NCBI GenBank assembly: GCA_014061035.1
Contig: JACGMN010000092.1
Location: forward strand, 1-14,469
From: Candidatus Methanophagales archaeon
Lineage (GTDB): Archaea > Halobacteriota > Syntropharchaeia > Alkanophagales > Methanospirareceae
Direction: 5' to 3'
Length of the DNA stretch: 14,469 nt
Part shown: positions 6,284 through 13,142 of the stretch, piece by piece
Position numbering within the stretch: position 1 is the first letter of the stretch
Layout of the letters: every line of letters starts with the position of its first letter
Made by a program: the position numbers and the translations under genes
Notes under the pieces: generated by a model
The model's database searches: none
What the model was told of the DNA's origin: nothing
Seen by the model: only the letters and a program-made list of their open reading frames with translations

Positions 6284-7411
6284 ATGCATTTTAATATAAA
6301 TAATATAGGATGCGAGCTGATGAATACCCCGGCAGATATTACTATTACTATTACTGACATGCTGGCTAAGTACCAAAAGCAGATAAATGGGCGTTTAGAG
6401 ATATTCTTTGATGAGAAGATAGAGGAAGCTCTCCGGATATCCAGCTATACGCAGGAAGTTGTACTTAATATAAAAGAGTACACCTTACGTGGTGGAAAAC
6501 GGCTCAGACCGATCTTCTGCATTTACGGCTATAAATGTCTGGCAGATACAGATATCGAAGCGATTATAGATGCGTCCATCTCACTCGAATTGATGCAGAG
6601 TTATTTTCTGATTCACGACGATATTATGGATGAAGACAATCTCCGGAGAGGCGAACTGGCTTTTCATATCATCTGCAAAGATCTCTGTGAACGTCAATTC
6701 GGCAAGAATAAGTCACCTAAATTTGGTGTGAATATGGCGATCGTAGCAGGAGATTTATTGGAAGCTTACGCTAAAGAGGTATTAATAAAATCAGAGTTCA
6801 AGCCCGAGAACGTAAATAAGGCATTAGCCGCGTATACGGGGATCACAAAAAAAGTCGGTTTTGGCCAAATTTTAGATATAACAAACGAGCGAAGAGCGAG
6901 TTTTAACGAAGATGAAATCCTGACGGTTCACAGACTTAAAACAGCAAGTTACACGACTGAAGGACCGCTTCACATTGGTGCGCTCTTATCAGGTGCGAAA
7001 GAAGCAGATTTACAAATTCTTAGCAACTATGCTTCGCCACTTGGTCTGGCATTCCAGATTCAGGATGATATATTGGGCTTGTTCGGCGTGGAAGGAAAGA
7101 CCGGGAAACCCACGGGCTCAGATATTAGAGAAGGAAAAAAAAGCCTTTTAATCTTACATGCTCTGAAAAGATGCGCGGACGACGAGAAAGAACTTATCCT
7201 GAAAGCGCTGGGGAACGAGCGTCTCACCGCGGATGAGATCGATGTAATTCGAGCTATTGTGCGAGAGACTGGTTCACTTGAGTATTCAGAGAATTTGGTT
7301 GCCGGGCTGATCGATGAAGCGGTCAATGCAATTAAAGATTCACATTTCAGAACAGACGCAAAGGAGTTCCTCGCGGATATTGCTTATTTCATAGGGTCGC
7401 GAGAGTATTGA
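6284..7411 (+). CDS. idsA: Short-chain isoprenyl diphosphate synthase (geranylgeranyl/farnesyl diphosphate synthase)
   Basis: Trans-prenyltransferase that condenses IPP with allylic diphosphates to make the C15/C20 precursors of archaeal ether lipids. Motifs: GGKRLRP (70-76), the first aspartate-rich motif DDIMD (112-116), GQILDI (194-199), Lys219-Thr220, and the second aspartate-rich motif in the form DDILG (261-265) followed by KTGKPTGSDIREGKKSLL. The Gly at the end of the second motif is, by memory, common in archaeal IdsA. Tyr108 and Phe107... counted from the first motif, residues -5 and -4 are Tyr and Phe, bulky side chains that usually shorten the product. The start is uncertain: ATG 6284 (375 residues), ATG 6320 (363 residues, with ttaatataaa at 6291-6300 placed as a TATA box for leaderless expression), or ATG 6359 (350 residues, best fit to family N-termini). 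The stretch between the last two encodes ITITIT. The HTH regulator gene follows after 18 bases. Confidence 0.93.
   Translation: MHFNINNIGCELMNTPADITITITDMLAKYQKQINGRLEIFFDEKIEEALRISSYTQEVVLNIKEYTLRGGKRLRPIFCIYGYKCLADTDIEAIIDASISLELMQSYFLIHDDIMDEDNLRRGELAFHIICKDLCERQFGKNKSPKFGVNMAIVAGDLLEAYAKEVLIKSEFKPENVNKALAAYTGITKKVGFGQILDITNERRASFNEDEILTVHRLKTASYTTEGPLHIGALLSGAKEADLQILSNYASPLGLAFQIQDDILGLFGVEGKTGKPTGSDIREGKKSLLILHALKRCADDEKELILKALGNERLTADEIDVIRAIVRETGSLEYSENLVAGLIDEAVNAIKDSHFRTDAKEFLADIAYFIGSREY
6338..6355 (+). repeat. Hexamer microsatellite near the idsA start (IT)
   Basis: Three perfect attact units encoding Ile-Thr three times. They lie before the conserved enzyme core and overlap the region where the true start codon is uncertain. 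Confidence 0.75.
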
Positions 7412-7429
7412 TTATATTATAATACGTAG

Positions 7430-8434
7430 ATGAAAGACGATTTAATCGCTCAAGTACGGGAAATATTGAAGGACGCGGGATTCATTGTATCACGTAGATG
7501 TGAGAGAAGGAGTTTTAGTTTAGCGGCACGGCGAAACGAGATAACATTGCTGGCAAAAATAATGCGGAACATAGATGGAATTAGTGAGAACGTAGCAGAT
7601 AGTATAAAGCGTGCCGCGTTCTACCTGCTTGCGTCACCGCTTCTTATAGGCGAGAGAAAAGGTACGTCATTTTTGGAAGACGATGTGGTATATCATAGAT
7701 ACGGTATTCCTGCTTTAAACACTCATACGCTATACGAGTATCTTGTTGAAGGCGTGGATCCGTACGTTTACTCTGCCACTGGAGGCATGTACGTTAATAT
7801 AAAGGGGGAAGCAATGAAGGAGGCACGGGAGCAGAAGGAATTATCTCTGGGCGATATTGCCTCTGGATTGGGTCTATCGAGACGGAGCATTAGCAAGTAC
7901 GAGGGAGGCGAGATGAGTACGACTATAAGCATTGCACTGAAGCTTGAGGAGATTTTAGATACGGCACTTATAGAGCACTTAGAGGTTTTAAAGACTGAAT
8001 TGGAAGAGCCATCCCCGGAGATATTGCAGGGCGGGATGAGAGAAGCGGCATCTGACATGGAGATGCTTATTCTAAATATGATGGAGGAGATAGGGCTTAA
8101 GATAGTTACGATAGATCATGCACCTTTTAATGCAGTTTCATTCATCGATCAACCGTCAAAAGGACAAGGACAAGGAGGCGGACGTAGCGGTTCAGGGAAA
8201 ATTCTCACCGGTGTAAACGAATATACGGATCGGATGATAGAAAGAGCGAGAATAATGAGCAGCTTATCGCAGGTTACAAGAACGAAGTCGGTATTCGTAG
8301 TGATTGGGAAGACCAGGTACATGCAGATAGAGAATACGGTATTGATAGAAAAGGATGAGCTGGAACAGATAAGGGACCCTGAAGAATTCGTAACTATAAT
8401 GGAGGAACGGGCTAAGAGCTGCTGTAAGAGGTAA
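7430..8434 (+). CDS. Archaeal cro/C1-type HTH transcriptional regulator (conserved archaeal family)
   Basis: The product has 334 residues and matches, by its overall pattern, the conserved archaeal family annotated as putative HTH-type transcriptional regulatory protein (HAMAP family MF_00584, from memory). It has an N-terminal alpha/beta domain (about 1-120) with the typical segments VSRRCERRSFSLAARR, PLLIGER and VYHRYGIPAL, and YVNIKGEAMKEAREQKELSL leading into a cro/C1 HTH at about 126-178 (SLGDIASGLGLSRRSISKYE). The C-terminal domain (about 205-330) is also seen in the family, with no function known to me. A short GQGQGGG stretch near 244-250 comes from ggacaa repeats. The gene starts 18 bases after idsA, with an AT-rich sequence (ttatattataat) in the gap but no clear Shine-Dalgarno, so co-transcription with idsA is likely. 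Targets are unknown. The TAA stop is immediately followed by a heptamer array. Confidence 0.88.
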   Translation: MKDDLIAQVREILKDAGFIVSRRCERRSFSLAARRNEITLLAKIMRNIDGISENVADSIKRAAFYLLASPLLIGERKGTSFLEDDVVYHRYGIPALNTHTLYEYLVEGVDPYVYSATGGMYVNIKGEAMKEAREQKELSLGDIASGLGLSRRSISKYEGGEMSTTISIALKLEEILDTALIEHLEVLKTELEEPSPEILQGGMREAASDMEMLILNMMEEIGLKIVTIDHAPFNAVSFIDQPSKGQGQGGGRSGSGKILTGVNEYTDRMIERARIMSSLSQVTRTKSVFVVIGKTRYMQIENTVLIEKDELEQIRDPEEFVTIMEERAKSCCKR

Positions 8435-8462
8435 CGGTTCGGGGTTCACGGTTCACGGTTAG
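8435..8462. repeat. Heptamer array, 4 units, abutting the HTH gene stop (left arm of inverted repeat)
   Basis: Units cggttcg, gggttca, cggttca, cggttag start on the very next base after the TAA stop. Bases 8435-8460 pair with 8551-8576 (23 of 26 positions complementary, with an uninterrupted 14-base core at 8442-8455). Confidence 0.88.
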
Positions 8463-8471
8463 ACATATAAA
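8463..8471 (+). promoter_or_regulatory. TATA-like box possibly serving lhr
   Basis: The sequence acatataaaa, just after the left heptamer array, is the best TATA-like element before lhr. Transcription from it would start near 8490-8495 and give a leader of about 80-95 bases that contains the 18-base duplication and the right heptamer array but not the left arm. Assignment is by sequence and position only. Confidence 0.35.
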
Positions 8472-8499
8472 AATCCTAAATCCTAATTTCTAAATTCGA
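8472..8499. repeat. AATCCTA heptamer array, 4 units
   Basis: aatccta, aatccta, atttcta, aattcga: exact 7-base period. The complement, taggatt, fits the general N-G-G-N-T pattern of the other arrays. Confidence 0.75.
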
Positions 8500-8528
8500 A
8501 TATCAAAACTAATTCGAATATCAAAACT
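8493..8528. repeat. Perfect 18-base tandem duplication with internal palindrome
   Basis: aattcgaatatcaaaact occurs twice head to tail (8493-8510 and 8511-8528) without mismatch. Each copy contains the palindrome attcgaat, so two identical palindromes lie 18 bases apart, a layout that could suit a dimeric regulator. It overlaps the last unit of the AATCCTA array. Confidence 0.9.
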
Positions 8529-8535
8529 CATACTG

Positions 8536-8577
8536 GATTCATGATTCATGAACCATGAACCGTGAACCCTGACCCGT
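8536..8577. repeat. Heptamer array, 6 units, running into the lhr start (right arm of inverted repeat)
   Basis: Units gattcat, gattcat, gaaccat, gaaccgt, gaaccct, gacccgt. They are the reverse complement of the unit type at 8435-8462. The array ends inside the GTG at 8576-8578, the earliest possible lhr start codon. Confidence 0.9.
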
Positions 8578-11575
8578 GAAAATAGAAATGATAGAGACTG
8601 TATTCAACTCATTCTCGACTCCAATCCAGAGAGCGATCAAGGAAAAGGGCTTTTCCGCACCTACGGAACCGCAAATAAGAGCGATTCCTCCAATAATGGC
8701 TGGTAAGAGCGTATTATTGATCGCGCCAACTGCAAGTGGGAAGACCGAATCGGCATTGTTACCGGTTTTAGATGCTCTGGTCAGAACAAGAGAGCGCAAG
8801 CCCGGGATAAAAGTCCTTTACATAACACCGCTTAAGGCTTTGAACAGAGATATGCTTGACCGGTTGCAGTGGTGGTGTAAAAGGCTTGATCTGCGATTGG
8901 GCATAAGACATGGCGACACATCTACGCGGGAACGGAAAGCTCAGGCAGCGATTCCACCCGATATCCTGATTACTACACCGGAGACGTTGCAAGCGATATT
9001 ACCAGGAAGGATTATGCGTCAGCACCTGGAATCGGTCAGGTGGGTAATTGTAGATGAAGTGCACGAACTTGCGATCGACAAACGAGGTTCGCAATTCGCA
9101 CTTGCATTAGAGCGGCTTCGGCACTTAAAAAACGGCGAAGTCCAGATCATTGGCTTATCCGCGACCATCGGGTCGCACGATAGAGTAGCAAAGTTCTTAG
9201 TCGGCGTTGGTGGCACAGGTAATGATAACGATAGAGATAAAGATAGAGATTGCGAGATAATCAGCGTCTCCGTAGCCAGATCAGTGCAGGTAGAGGTATT
9301 TTATCCTGTGGCGGAACCAGCAGATTACAAACTGGCGGAGGAGCTTTATACGTATCCTGAGGTTGCTGCGCGGTTACGGTTGATGAAAAAACTCGTCGAA
9401 GAGCATAACTCTACATTGATATTCACCAATACTCGCTCGATAACCGAGATTCTCGGTAGCAGGTTCCGTATCTGGGATTTGAACTTCCCTGTGGGTGTGC
9501 ATCATGGATCGCTATCTAAGCCGTCGAGAATTAGCGCCGAGCGAGGTATTAAAGACGGCACGTTGCAGGCTATTATTTGCACCAGTTCCTTAGAGCTGGG
9601 GATTGATATTGGAAGGCTGGACTTTGTCATTCAATATAACTCGCCGAGGCAGGTTACAAGGCTGCTTCAGAGAATAGGCAGAAGCGGTCACAGAATAGGC
9701 GGGATAGCGCATGGTGCCATCGTGGTCCAAGATTCAGATGATGCTCTGGAAGCTATGGTAATCTGCCGCCGTTCGCGTGTAGACGATTTAGAGCCTGCGG
9801 ATATTCCCGCGAAACCACTTGACGTATTAGCGCATCAAATAGCCGGGCTACTGCTGACAAAACGGAGATGGAGCCTCGATGAAGCTTTGAACTTGATTAG
9901 AAAAGCATATCCGTATCGAGACCTTGAGGAGCATGAGCTCGTTGCCGTCTTGAGTTACATGCATTTCAGAATTCCAAGACTGCTGTGGTTCTCGCCAGAA
10001 GACAGAGTATTTATGAGGGCTACGCAGATAAAAGCGCTCTACAGTTATTATTTCGAGCATCTCTCAATGATCCCAGAAGTGAGACATTTCCTGGTCATTG
10101 ATGAGAAGGATACACCAATAGGCGTTTTAGACGAAGCTTTTGTTGCTGAACATGGCAGTCCCGGGAACAAGTTCATCGAAGCGGGTCGCGTCTGGAAGAT
10201 ATTGCACGTCTATGGTAACCGGATATATGTGAAGCACGAAGACGATCCTACAGGTTCTATCCCAAGCTGGGTTGGCGAGGAGATTCCAGTTCCGTATGCC
10301 ATTGCAGCGGAGGTGGGAAAGATTCGCAGGTTTGTAGCGGAAAAGATAGAAGAGGTAGAAAAGGTAGAAGAAATAGAAGAGATAGGAAGAGAGCTCTCAA
10401 AGACCTATCCTGGCAGCGAGGAGACTATTACCAGATCATTAGATGAGATTTTTCAGCAAGTAAGATTAGGCTATCCTGTCCCGACCGATAAGCTGCTGAC
10501 ACTCGAGCGATGGAAGGACTATATAATATTGCATTGCTCGTTTGGTCTTCGTGTAAATAGAACCCTCGCTATGCTCTTAGCTACTGTCCTCTCTGACCGG
10601 CTCGGTGCTCCGGTAGGTCTTCAACAGGACCCTTACCGGATATTGCTACTGCTCAAGACTGGAGAGACTGCAATGGAGTTAGAACCCGAAGATCTTGAAG
10701 AGATCATCCATGATTTAGCTGCTGCCAGACCTATAGATATTGAAGAGCTCGCAGTAAAAGCGTTAAACCGGAGCAGGTTATTTAAAATGAGGTTTATTCA
10801 TGTAGCGCGTAGATTTGGTGCGATAACAAGGGATGCGGCATTGAGCAATCTTGATCTGAACAGCGTGATAAGGAGCTTTGATGGCTCTGCGGTCGTTACC
10901 GAAGCATTGCGTGAAGCTCAGGATAAAGATGTGGATATAACACTCACTGTTAAGATTTTAAAGCAGATAGACCGGGGTGAGCTGAAGATAGCAGTGATAG
11001 AAGGAAGTGAGGTCAGTCCGATTGCAGGGCTTGCAGAAGTAATAAAACGCAGCGGATACGAACTCATTCAGCCTGAGCGGATGCAGCAAGTTATAATAAA
11101 ATATGTGAAGGCGCGGCTGTTAGATGAATCATTGACTTTTGTCTGCACCAGTTGCTGGCGTTATATAAAAGTAATAAGAATAAACGATGTAGAACTGGAG
11201 AATGAGAACCTTCTGTTTCTGTGCCCTGAATGCGAATCAAATATGATAGGGGCATTGAAAGCAGATGAGAGCGAGATTAGAAAGGAAGTAGGCAAAAGTA
11301 AAAGTAAAAGTAAGAGTAAAAGTAAGAGTAAAAAACCGAGCACGCTATTTGAGAGTGCAATACAATCTGCCGAATTGATCGCGGCATACGGTAAAGCGGC
11401 TTTGCTTACACTTGCAGGTAACGGGCTCACGGTCAGCGATGCAAAGCAGATATTGGAGAAATTGGATAAAAAAGATGTAGGTATAGTAAACGAGCAATTG
11501 ATAGAACTTATAATAGAATCGGAAAAAGATGTATTGAGACGGAGGTTTCATGGATATAAAACTCGTTCTTGGTAG
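8576..11575 (+). CDS. lhr: Lhr-type superfamily 2 DNA/RNA helicase with C-terminal zinc ribbon
   Basis: ATP-dependent SF2 helicase of the Lhr family, thought to act in DNA repair or RNA metabolism. Motifs, numbered from the GTG: Q-like PTEPQ (29-33), Walker A APTASGKT (50-57), DEVH (160-163), SAT (195-197), TNTRS (284-288), HHGSLS (309-314), CTSSLELGIDIG (335-346), QRIGRSGHR (365-373). An Lhr-type winged-helix and C-terminal core follow. Near the end a Cys4 ribbon is formed by C857, C860, C883 and C886, then a KSKSKS linker (about 907-919) and a C-terminal helical part ending YKTRSW. A DN/DR/DK repeat near 216-225 sits just after the SAT motif. The start is ambiguous: GTG 8576 lies partly inside the heptamer array, whereas ATG 8588 (MIETVFNSFS) fits the family N-terminus and I favour it. 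The 3' end overlaps trkH by 26 bases. Confidence 0.93.
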   Translation: MKIEMIETVFNSFSTPIQRAIKEKGFSAPTEPQIRAIPPIMAGKSVLLIAPTASGKTESALLPVLDALVRTRERKPGIKVLYITPLKALNRDMLDRLQWWCKRLDLRLGIRHGDTSTRERKAQAAIPPDILITTPETLQAILPGRIMRQHLESVRWVIVDEVHELAIDKRGSQFALALERLRHLKNGEVQIIGLSATIGSHDRVAKFLVGVGGTGNDNDRDKDRDCEIISVSVARSVQVEVFYPVAEPADYKLAEELYTYPEVAARLRLMKKLVEEHNSTLIFTNTRSITEILGSRFRIWDLNFPVGVHHGSLSKPSRISAERGIKDGTLQAIICTSSLELGIDIGRLDFVIQYNSPRQVTRLLQRIGRSGHRIGGIAHGAIVVQDSDDALEAMVICRRSRVDDLEPADIPAKPLDVLAHQIAGLLLTKRRWSLDEALNLIRKAYPYRDLEEHELVAVLSYMHFRIPRLLWFSPEDRVFMRATQIKALYSYYFEHLSMIPEVRHFLVIDEKDTPIGVLDEAFVAEHGSPGNKFIEAGRVWKILHVYGNRIYVKHEDDPTGSIPSWVGEEIPVPYAIAAEVGKIRRFVAEKIEEVEKVEEIEEIGRELSKTYPGSEETITRSLDEIFQQVRLGYPVPTDKLLTLERWKDYIILHCSFGLRVNRTLAMLLATVLSDRLGAPVGLQQDPYRILLLLKTGETAMELEPEDLEEIIHDLAAARPIDIEELAVKALNRSRLFKMRFIHVARRFGAITRDAALSNLDLNSVIRSFDGSAVVTEALREAQDKDVDITLTVKILKQIDRGELKIAVIEGSEVSPIAGLAEVIKRSGYELIQPERMQQVIIKYVKARLLDESLTFVCTSCWRYIKVIRINDVELENENLLFLCPECESNMIGALKADESEIRKEVGKSKSKSKSKSKSKKPSTLFESAIQSAELIAAYGKAALLTLAGNGLTVSDAKQILEKLDKKDVGIVNEQLIELIIESEKDVLRRRFHGYKTRSW
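9221..9250 (+). repeat. Hexamer microsatellite in lhr (DN/DR/DK)
   Basis: Units aatgat, aacgat, agagat, aaagat, agagat encode Asp alternating with Asn, Arg or Lys, in the linker between helicase motif III and the second RecA domain. Confidence 0.8.
11294..11329 (+). repeat. Hexamer microsatellite in lhr (KS)
   Basis: Six units of aaaagt or aagagt encode alternating Lys-Ser after the zinc ribbon. The only variation is synonymous (AAA/AAG), so either selection on the peptide or recent expansion with silent drift is possible. Confidence 0.88.
11541..11546 (+). promoter_or_regulatory. Shine-Dalgarno for trkH inside the end of lhr
   Basis: ggaggt lies three bases before the ATG at 11550, one of the clearest ribosome-binding sites in the window. 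Its position inside the lhr coding end points to translation of trkH from a shared lhr-trkH mRNA. It supports 11550 as the start. Confidence 0.7.
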
Positions 11576-12998
11576 CATTGGAAGTATCGTAAAGTATCTT
11601 GGTTTTCTAATGATCGTTCCGGTCGGGGTAGCGATTTGGTACGGTGAATGTGAAAGATCCATTATTCAAACGTGGTTAATCCCGTTGGCGATAACTATCA
11701 TCGCTGGCTTGCTTTTAGAACGAAAAGTAGGCGTTCTGAAAGGCGAGATAAAAATAAGGGAAGGTTTTGCGATTGTTGCCTTTGGGTGGCTCGCGGCTGC
11801 GTTCTTTGGTGCTCTTCCGTACATCTTTTCATCGACGTTAGGTATCGTTGATGCCTTATTTGAGTCTATGTCAGGTTTCACGACGACCGGTTCGACAGTA
11901 ATAGTGAATTTGGACCAGGTAGACCATAGCATATTGCTGTGGCGGAGTTTTACGCAGTGGATTGGAGGAATGGGAGTTATTCTGCTCCTTATTGCTATAC
12001 TTCCTACGTTCGGGGTCGCAGGCAGCCAGTTATTCGATCGTGAATACCCGGGACCGATGGTTGAGCGAATTAGACCGCGAGTTCAAGCGACTGCAAGAAT
12101 GCTCTGGTCAATTTACATTGCCTTGACCGGATTACAGATTCTTGCACTTATTTTTATCGCGAAGATGGCACCATTTTATGCTATTTGCACCGCATTCAGT
12201 ACGATACCTATAGGTGGGTTTTCACCACATCCAGAAAACATTGGGGGATTCCAGAATCCTATAGCAGAGCTGATCACTGTCATATTCATGGTTCTCGCTG
12301 GGATGAACTTTCTTTTACATTATCTGATAATAAGAAATCCACGACAGGTATTAGCAAACAAGGAATTTCAGGTCTATTGCTTCCTTCTTTTATCGGTTGT
12401 TGCTATTATATCTGCTAATTTATACATACATGGAGTTTACACTTATTTATCTGATGCGGTCCGTTTCGGCGGGTTTCAGGCTATCTCCATCATGACGACT
12501 ACAGGATTCACAACCGCTAATTTTGATACATGGCCCGATCTGTCACGGATCATACTCTTCAGCCTGATGTTCATCGGCGCTTGCGGCGGGTCAACAGGAG
12601 GAGGCATAAAAGTCATCAGAGTATACGTGCTACTAAAATATGTTGAACAAAGAATCCGGCAAACTCTCTATCCGCATGCAGTTCTTGTCCTGAAGACCGG
12701 AAAGAAACCTATCTCTGACGAAATTCTACAGGGAATTACCGCCTTTTTCTTCGCTTATATCTTCATATTCATACCATGCTCGATCGCGATGACTGCAATA
12801 GGGCTTGATATGATCAGCGCAACATCTTCCGTAGCAGCGACGCTCGGAAACGTCGGTCCGGCCTTTGGTCTCGTAGCAGCGGATTACGCATCTGTTCCTA
12901 CTGCCGGGAAGGTCATTTTAATCTTCTGCATGTGGATAGGAAGGTTAGAACTCTTTACTGTATTAGCTCTGCTGACACCGTCATTCTGGAAGGGTTGA
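11550..12998 (+). CDS. trkH: TrkH/KtrB-family potassium transporter, membrane subunit
   Basis: Integral membrane K+ (or Na+/K+) uptake channel subunit built from four M1-P-M2 repeats. The 482 residues are almost entirely hydrophobic helices. All four selectivity-filter loops are visible: TTTGST (111-116), STIPIGGFS (217-225), TTTGFTT (316-322) and ATLGNVGP (430-437). The GACGGSTGGGIK stretch (343-354) matches the glycine-rich gating loop after the third repeat's pore. Length is typical for TrkH. TrkH normally needs a cytosolic NAD-binding TrkA partner; none is encoded in this window. Translation starts at a good Shine-Dalgarno within the end of lhr, so the two genes are probably co-transcribed although no functional link between helicase and K+ uptake is evident. 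A G-rich run and the 17-unit heptamer array lie downstream. Confidence 0.94.
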   Translation: MDIKLVLGSIGSIVKYLGFLMIVPVGVAIWYGECERSIIQTWLIPLAITIIAGLLLERKVGVLKGEIKIREGFAIVAFGWLAAAFFGALPYIFSSTLGIVDALFESMSGFTTTGSTVIVNLDQVDHSILLWRSFTQWIGGMGVILLLIAILPTFGVAGSQLFDREYPGPMVERIRPRVQATARMLWSIYIALTGLQILALIFIAKMAPFYAICTAFSTIPIGGFSPHPENIGGFQNPIAELITVIFMVLAGMNFLLHYLIIRNPRQVLANKEFQVYCFLLLSVVAIISANLYIHGVYTYLSDAVRFGGFQAISIMTTTGFTTANFDTWPDLSRIILFSLMFIGACGGSTGGGIKVIRVYVLLKYVEQRIRQTLYPHAVLVLKTGKKPISDEILQGITAFFFAYIFIFIPCSIAMTAIGLDMISATSSVAATLGNVGPAFGLVAADYASVPTAGKVILIFCMWIGRLELFTVLALLTPSFWKG

Positions 12999-13012
12999 AT
13001 GGGGGGGATGGG

Positions 13013-13131
13013 GGCTAATGGCTAAGGGCTAATGGCTAAGGGCTAAGAGGAAAGGGGAAAGGGCTAATAGCTAATGGCTAATGGCTAAGGGGTAAAGGGT
13101 AAAGGGTAAAGAGTAAAGAGTAAAGAGTAGG
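13013..13131. repeat. Seventeen-unit heptamer array between trkH and tRNA-Leu
   Basis: 119 bases parse exactly into 17 units of 7 with no indel. In order: ggctaat, ggctaag, ggctaat, ggctaag, ggctaag, aggaaag, gggaaag, ggctaat, agctaat, ggctaat, ggctaag, gggtaaa three times, gagtaaa twice, gagtagg. Variants cluster, giving a gradient from GGCTAAR to GGGTAAA to GAGTAAA, as expected for local duplication of slightly mutated units. It fills the gap between two convergent genes and starts 14 bases after the trkH stop, following a G-rich stretch. Confidence 0.95.
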
Positions 13132-13142
13132 TTGAATGCGAT

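Noticed and set aside
5341..6903. Shared aacgagcgaag in argF (near 5360) and idsA (near 6885) as a dispersed motif
   Set aside because: Only 11 bases are shared and both encode NERR in-frame; chance or codon bias is enough to explain it.
8472..8499. Telomere-like repeats (resembling plant TTTAGGG/CCCTAAA)
   Set aside because: The similarity is to a few rotated units only. The arrays are short, internal, of mixed strand and degenerate, and no chromosome end is present.
8435..8577. Insertion sequence or MITE with terminal inverted repeats
   Set aside because: The inverted arms are tandem heptamers, with no flanking target duplication and no transposase; the same unit occurs singly oriented at other loci.
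11161..11430. Minus-strand frame with a long Leu run opposite lhr
   Set aside because: The poly-Leu run is the antisense of the KSKSKS microsatellite; there is no start signal and no homology pattern.
13013..13131. CRISPR array
   Set aside because: Units are 7 bases long, directly adjacent and lack unique spacers; no cas genes are nearby.
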